Source: Dehalococcoidia bacterium
Lineage (GTDB): Bacteria; Chloroflexota; Dehalococcoidia; SM23-28-2; WHTN01
Assembly (NCBI GenBank): GCA_009377715.1
Contig: WHTN01000008.1
Coordinates: 15,155-48,502 of the forward strand
DNA: 33,348 nt
Reading direction: 5' to 3'
Part shown: positions 29,646 through 33,348 of the stretch, piece after piece
Layout of the letters: each line of letters opens with the position of its first letter
How positions within the stretch are numbered: the stretch's first letter is position 1
Notes under the pieces: generated by a model
The model's database searches: none
What the model saw: the letters and a program-made list of their open reading frames with translations, nothing else
What the model was told of the DNA's origin: nothing
Translations under genes and position numbers: made by a program

Positions 29646-30644
29646 ATGGCTAAAAGCTATTACGATAATAATGCAAACCTAGCGTTGCTGAAGGACAAGA
29701 CCATCGGTATCATCGGTTATGGCAGCCAGGGTCACGCCCACGCGCTTAATCTTAAAGACAGCGGTTGCAACGTGATGGTTGGTCTGTACCCCGGCTCCAA
29801 GTCTTGGCAGCAGGCGGAGGCTCAGGGTTTGCAGGTTGCCAGCGTAGCGGAAGTCGCCGAGCGCGCCGACATCATCATGATGCTGGTGCCGGACACGATG
29901 CAGCGGCAGGTCTACAACGAAAGCGTCGCCCAGGGGCTTCGACCAGGCAAGATGCTTATGTTCGCGCACGGCTTCAACATCCACTTCGGCCAGATAGTCC
30001 CGCCGCCGGACGTCGATGTGACGATGATTGCCCCGAAAGCCCCCGGCCACCGCATGCGTGAAGTCTTCGTCGAGGGTGGTGGCGTTCCCGCCCTCATCGC
30101 CGTGCATCAAGATACGACGGAGGCTGCAAGGGATCTGGCGCTGGCGTACGCCAAGGGGGTAGGCAGTACAAAAGCCGGCGTTATTGAGACCACTTTCGCC
30201 GAAGAGACGGAGACCGACCTCTTCGGTGAGCAGACGGTGCTCTGCGGTGGAGTAACGGCGTTGATCAAAACGGCGTTCGAGACGCTGATCGAGGCCGGGT
30301 ACCAGCCGGAGATCGCTTACTTTGAATGTATGCACGAGCTGAAGTTGATCGTCGACTTGCTCTACGAGGGCGGTATGGAATACATGCGTTACTCCGTTTC
30401 CGACACCGCCGAGTACGGGGACTACAGCCGCGGGCCGCGAGTTATCGACGAGCACGTGCGGCAGTCGATGAAGCAGATACTATCTGAGATTCAGAGCGGC
30501 GCGTTCGCCCGCGAATGGATCACGGAAAACATGGCCGGACGCCCCAGCTTCTCGCTGATGCGCAAGCGGAACGCCGAGCACCAGATCGAGGAAGTTGGCT
30601 CGGAACTGCGCGGCATGATGCCCTGGCTGAAGACGAAGAAATAA
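29646..30644 (+). CDS. ilvC: Ketol-acid reductoisomerase
   Basis: NADPH-dependent isomerase/reductase that turns acetolactate into dihydroxy-isovalerate; class I (short) form, 332 residues. The dinucleotide fold begins [20 protein letters not shown]; metal-binding acids lie in [18 protein letters not shown] and in the [17 protein letters not shown] stretch. TAGGAG lies six bases before the ATG at 29646; the TTG at 29643 is less likely. Its stop overlaps the next start by one base (TAATG). Confidence 0.97.
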   Translation: MAKSYYDNNANLALLKDKTIGIIGYGSQGHAHALNLKDSGCNVMVGLYPGSKSWQQAEAQGLQVASVAEVAERADIIMMLVPDTMQRQVYNESVAQGLRPGKMLMFAHGFNIHFGQIVPPPDVDVTMIAPKAPGHRMREVFVEGGGVPALIAVHQDTTEAARDLALAYAKGVGSTKAGVIETTFAEETETDLFGEQTVLCGGVTALIKTAFETLIEAGYQPEIAYFECMHELKLIVDLLYEGGMEYMRYSVSDTAEYGDYSRGPRVIDEHVRQSMKQILSEIQSGAFAREWITENMAGRPSFSLMRKRNAEHQIEEVGSELRGMMPWLKTKK

Positions 30645-30865
30645 TGGCTGCCCGGAAAATACAAATGAATTCCTCAGCAATAAAATCTCGTCTCCGGTAC
30701 ATACGTCTACAGTTAGCCCTTTTGGAAGCGGAAGTGAGCAAGGCCAGTCCCGAGGATAAGCTGTTGAAGTTTAAGGATTTAGAAGGTTTATGGGAGGGGA
30801 AAACACGATTCTCGTACGAGGAAATCAAGACCGCTCAGTACAAGGTGAAGGATTTCCCTGAATGA
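30644..30865 (+). CDS. Probable antitoxin of a PIN-domain toxin-antitoxin pair
   Basis: A 73-residue charged protein. The first half is helical and basic (SAIKSRLRYIRLQLALLEAE), and the second ends with GKTRFSYEEIKTAQYKVKDF, resembling the toxin-binding tails of small antitoxins paired with PIN domains. I cannot name the antitoxin family with certainty. The ATG shares a base with the ilvC stop and its own stop overlaps the toxin start (ATGA), so translation is coupled from ilvC through antitoxin to toxin. An earlier start within ilvC (30515) is a shadow. Confidence 0.7.
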   Translation: MAARKIQMNSSAIKSRLRYIRLQLALLEAEVSKASPEDKLLKFKDLEGLWEGKTRFSYEEIKTAQYKVKDFPE

Positions 30866-31237
30866 CGTATGTAGTAGACACTCACGCTCTGATCTGGTTC
30901 TTGGAAAAAAGTGGTCGCCTTGGTTCTCAAGCGGGTATTGCGCTCAGGGACGACAAGGCGCAACTCGTAGTGCCTGCCCATAGTGTTGACAGAAGTGAAG
31001 CATTTAGCCAACCGTGGCCGGGTGGAAGTCACGCTAGAAAGAGTCATGAGATCCCTTAGCGAGGATATTCGTACCCAAATTTATCCCATTGATGAGCATG
31101 TGGTGCAGGCTATGCCAATATCTTTAGACATACGCGACGCTATGATTTACGGCACTGCCCTAATCTACCGAGACCTGCTCGATGAAGACGTGAAATTATT
31201 ACCAGAGATCAGGCCATGGAAAGTGTCGGCGTCATAG
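30862..31237 (+). CDS. PIN-domain ribonuclease toxin (one frameshift)
   Basis: A VapC-type PIN-domain protein, 124 residues when repaired. PIN toxins cut RNA with a Mg-binding acidic cluster: here Asp in YVVDTHALIWFL, Glu in VLTEVKHLA and Asp in LDIRDAMIYGTAL. The frame breaks at 30979, where removing one C joins LVVPA to IVLTEVKHLANRG; this gives the family-like sequence, so an error is likely though real inactivation is possible. It overlaps its antitoxin by ATGA and is followed by a hairpin terminator, so it closes the first part of the ilv operon. Confidence 0.8.
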
Positions 31238-31263
31238 AGACGGTTTGGTAGCCGTCTTTGTGC
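31238..31263 (+). terminator. Hairpin terminator candidate after the PIN toxin gene
   Basis: AGACGG (31238-31243) and CCGTCT (31252-31257) form a six-pair stem directly after the stop codon, with an eight-base loop and the tail TTGTGCTTTG. The tail is only moderately T-rich. If functional, it would separate leuA from the upstream operon. Confidence 0.5.
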
Positions 31264-31336
31264 TTTGATCCTTCTTGGAGTAATCGCTTGCCAGTGGTAA
31301 TTTTGAAAAAATTCCTCCCTTATCTCAACCTTTGAT

Positions 31337-31368
31337 GGCCCTCCCCACCTGAAGGTAGGGAGAGGGCC
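31337..31368 (+). repeat. Nested hairpin in the leuA leader
   Basis: GGCCCTC (31337-31343) pairs with GAGGGCC (31362-31368), and inside it ACCT pairs with AGGT. The structure lies about 50 bases before leuA in a 182-base gap, without a T-run. It may be a dispersed repeat or a leader structure; no T-box or leader peptide was found here, and I found no convincing promoter. Confidence 0.45.
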
Positions 31369-31419
31369 GCACCACTGACCAACCTAAACTAAATTTCATC
31401 AAGGAGTTGAGGTAAGAGA

Positions 31420-32970
31420 ATGGTTTCCATGGATAAGGTATTAATCTTCGATACGTCGTTGCGCGATGGTGAACAGTCGCCGGGCGTAGCTCTCAGCGCG
31501 CAGGACAAGCTCGAGATCTCGCACGCCCTTGCGCGTATGCGCGTTGACTTCATCGAGGCAGGCTTTCCGGCCTCATCCCCCGGCGACTTCGAGGCCGTTT
31601 CGCAGGTGGCTAAGGATGTGAAAGGCTCGGCTATCGCGGGCCTGGCTCGCGCTGTCGCTCGCGATATCGACGCCTGTTGGGAGGCGGTGAAGTACGCGGA
31701 GCACCCGCGCATTCACGTCTTTGTTTCCAGTTCGGATATCCAGATGTTGCACCAGCTTCAAAAGAACCGAGAAGAAGTGCTGGAGATGGCCCGTTCGATG
31801 GTCGCTCACGCGAAGCAGTATTGTTCCGACGTCGAGTTCAGCCCGATGGACGCGACTCGCTCCGAGCCGGAATACGTCTACCGCATGCTCGAGGAGTGCA
31901 TAGAGGCCGGCGCAACCACCGTCAATATTCCCGATACAGTAGGCTATGCGATCCCGGAGGAATTCGGCGAGTTCATCCGCAATATCCGCGAGAACGTATC
32001 CAATATACACAAGGCCGTCATCTCCGTGCACTGCCACAACGATCTCGGCCTATCGAGCGCGAACAGTTTGTCAGCGGTCATTAACGGGGCGCGACAGGTG
32101 GAGTGCTGCGTCAATGGAATCGGCGAGCGAGGCGGCAACGCCGCGCTCGAAGAGGTAGTAATGGCTATCAAGACGCGCGGCGATCTCTTCGGCGTGTCGA
32201 CGAACGTAGATACTACCCACATTTCGAGGGTCAGCCGGCTTATGTCGCAACGAACGGGAATGATGGTCCAGCCGAACAAGGCTATCGTTGGCGCCAATGC
32301 GTTCCGTCACCAGTCTGGTATCCACCAGGACGGCATCATCAAGCTGCGTGAGACGTTTGAGATCATCGATGCTCGCGACATCGGGCTGACTCGCGGCGGA
32401 CTGATCGTTCTGAATAAGAATTCCGGGCGTCATGGACTAAAGTCCCGACTCGAAGAGATCGGCTACGAGATTACCAACGAAGAGCTAGACCGCGTCTTCG
32501 TCGCCTTTAAAGAACTCGCCGACAAGAAGGGCGAGATCGACGACCGTGACCTCGAAGCGCTGGTCTCAGAAGAGCGCCGCACGGTGGAAGAGGCGTATAA
32601 ACTCGACCTCTTGCAAGTGTCGTGTGGTAACCAGCTTTTGCCCACGGCCACCGTACGGCTGCTGGGGCCGGAGAACCAGGAGATGGCAACTACGGCGACG
32701 GGCACGGGGCCGGTCGATGCTTCGTTCAAGGCTATCAATAGCTTGATCGATCTGCCTAACGAGTTGGTCGAGTACAACGTCAACAGCATCACTGAAGGCA
32801 TCGACGCACAGGGCGAAGTTACAGTACGCCTCGAAGCCGACAGTCGCACCTTCGTCGGCCGCGGTGCTGACACCGACATCATCGTCGCCTCCGCGAAGGC
32901 GTACCTCGACGCTCTGAATAGGTTGCTGGCTTCGCAAGGCCGTAAGGAAGCCGTCGCAACAACGCCGTAA
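31420..32970 (+). CDS. leuA: 2-isopropylmalate synthase
   Basis: Condenses acetyl-CoA with 2-ketoisovalerate in the first step specific to leucine; 516 residues. FDTSLRDGEQSPG holds the catalytic Arg and metal Asp, SVHCHNDLGLSSANS the metal histidines, and NGIGERGGNAALEEV the active-site glycine region. SGIHQDGIIK is typical of the LeuA group. The C-terminal domain from about residue 390 is the leucine-binding regulatory domain. GAGGT lies six bases before the ATG at 31420. Citramalate synthase is a related possibility that length and motifs alone cannot fully exclude. Confidence 0.93.
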   Translation: MVSMDKVLIFDTSLRDGEQSPGVALSAQDKLEISHALARMRVDFIEAGFPASSPGDFEAVSQVAKDVKGSAIAGLARAVARDIDACWEAVKYAEHPRIHVFVSSSDIQMLHQLQKNREEVLEMARSMVAHAKQYCSDVEFSPMDATRSEPEYVYRMLEECIEAGATTVNIPDTVGYAIPEEFGEFIRNIRENVSNIHKAVISVHCHNDLGLSSANSLSAVINGARQVECCVNGIGERGGNAALEEVVMAIKTRGDLFGVSTNVDTTHISRVSRLMSQRTGMMVQPNKAIVGANAFRHQSGIHQDGIIKLRETFEIIDARDIGLTRGGLIVLNKNSGRHGLKSRLEEIGYEITNEELDRVFVAFKELADKKGEIDDRDLEALVSEERRTVEEAYKLDLLQVSCGNQLLPTATVRLLGPENQEMATTATGTGPVDASFKAINSLIDLPNELVEYNVNSITEGIDAQGEVTVRLEADSRTFVGRGADTDIIVASAKAYLDALNRLLASQGRKEAVATTP

Positions 32971-32980
32971 GGAAGGAAGA

Positions 32981-33043
32981 AGGAAGTAGGTAGAAGGAAG
33001 AAAGGTGCAGGGTAATCTTCCCTCTTCCTTCTACCTGCTTCCT
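32981..33043. repeat. Purine-rich long inverted repeat after leuA
   Basis: A 21-base arm at 32981-33001 and its inverted copy at 33023-33043 match at 20 of 21 positions (the exception allows a G-U pair), with a 21-base loop. Purine-rich on the left and pyrimidine-rich on the right, it begins 10 bases after the leuA stop and ends 5 bases before the next start. No T-run follows. Eleven bases at 33030-33040 recur exactly at 6065-6075 next to nuoL. Confidence 0.65.
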
Positions 33044-33048
33044 CTATC

Positions 33049-33348
33049 ATGATTCGCGGCTCGTTCTCGCCAGCGAAAGACGAAGAGGTACTTGCCTTAA
33101 CGCGACGCCATCCCTTCTTCCTGTACTCGAAGATGGCGTTCGTCGCTGCGGTGGTGGTCCTCCCGCTGGTCGCAATGTGGTACTTGATCGTTCGTTTCGG
33201 TTCGATTGGGGACGATAGCCAGCAGTGGGTACTCGTCACGCTGAGCGCGGTCTGGCTGGCCTACTGGGTATTTCGCTTCATTTTCATTCGTTATCGCTAT
33301 GAGAACGAGGCATGGCTGGTGACCGATCGGCGGCTGGTTCACGTTTTC
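33049..33348 (+). CDS. Membrane protein of the bacterial PH-domain (YdbS-like) type, N-terminal part
   Basis: The first 100 residues of a protein that continues past the window. Two hydrophobic segments are visible (KMAFVAAVVVLPLVAMWYL and VLVTLSAVWLAYWVFRFIFI), followed by RYRYENEAWLVTDRRLVHVF. A hydrophobic pair leading into a WLVTDRRLV-type strand is typical of bacterial PH-domain membrane proteins (bPH_2/DUF304). Function unknown. ATG at 33049; the ribosome site is poor, the upstream bases being part of the inverted repeat. Confidence 0.75.
   Translation, partial: MIRGSFSPAKDEEVLALTRRHPFFLYSKMAFVAAVVVLPLVAMWYLIVRFGSIGDDSQQWVLVTLSAVWLAYWVFRFIFIRYRYENEAWLVTDRRLVHVF

Noticed and set aside
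29679-30455. A 258-residue minus-strand open frame opposite ilvC
   Set aside because: It is a codon-bias shadow of the highly conserved ilvC with no ribosome site or recognisable motif.
31238-31419. A promoter for leuA in the gap after the PIN gene
   Set aside because: The best candidate, TTGGAG with TAATTT at 17 bases, has too poor a -10 box to be claimed.
32463-33239. A 258-residue open frame on the minus strand over the end of leuA and the PH-type gene
   Set aside because: Composition is a shadow of leuA, and it runs through the intergenic inverted repeat; no family resemblance.

Overview
The window looks like a chromosomal segment of an uncultured bacterium of the Chloroflexota, most likely class Dehalococcoidia. 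This is inferred from gene order recalled from that group (an ilvD-ilvB-ilvN-ilvC-leuA operon behind a T-box leader, a complex I operon without nuoE/F/G, and an ffh-rpsP-khpA-rimM cluster); no database search was possible. Both ends cut through genes, and the 33 kb length would suit a fosmid insert or contig. I see no phage, plasmid, rRNA, tRNA or CRISPR signal.

Layout. 1-718 (+): 3' end of a type I glutamine synthetase gene. 724-11871 (-): an 11-subunit complex I operon, read nuoA-B-C-D-H-I, a terminator-like gap, nuoJ-K-L-M-N, then a small retropepsin-like protease gene. 11930-13800: nuoA promoter and an islet of dispersed inverted repeats around an MFS transporter gene, followed by a ridA-family gene (+). 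14297-22181 (-): prs, a damaged hicBA toxin-antitoxin pair, secA, an unknown gene and valS. 22378-24895 (+): ffh, rpsP, khpA, rimM. 24950-32970 (+): promoter, leucine-type T-box leader, ilvD, a second retropepsin-like gene, ilvB, ilvN, ilvC, a PIN-domain toxin-antitoxin pair, and leuA. 33049-end (+): start of a membrane PH-domain-type protein.

How the genes work together. The nuo genes encode the membrane arm and the quinone/Fe-S connecting arm of complex I but not the NADH-oxidising module, so a donor other than NADH is expected unless nuoEFG lie elsewhere. The ilv/leu genes cover the shared steps to isoleucine, valine and leucine, with transcription probably controlled by uncharged tRNA-Leu. 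secA and ffh serve the two protein-export routes.

Most unusual points: (1) NuoB and NuoC carry the same charged N-terminal segment (26 of 31 residues identical) followed by an Ala/Pro-rich linker, absent from ordinary subunits; (2) SecA has a Cys/His-rich insertion in its second nucleotide-binding domain; (3) Ffh has a changed G3 motif (DTSGY instead of DTAGR); (4) small accessory genes (two retropepsin-like paralogues, a PIN pair, hicBA) ride as passengers in housekeeping operons; (5) seven genes carry frame disruptions, most repaired by one base, which points largely to sequencing error, although hicA also has a real-looking 13-bp tandem duplication.
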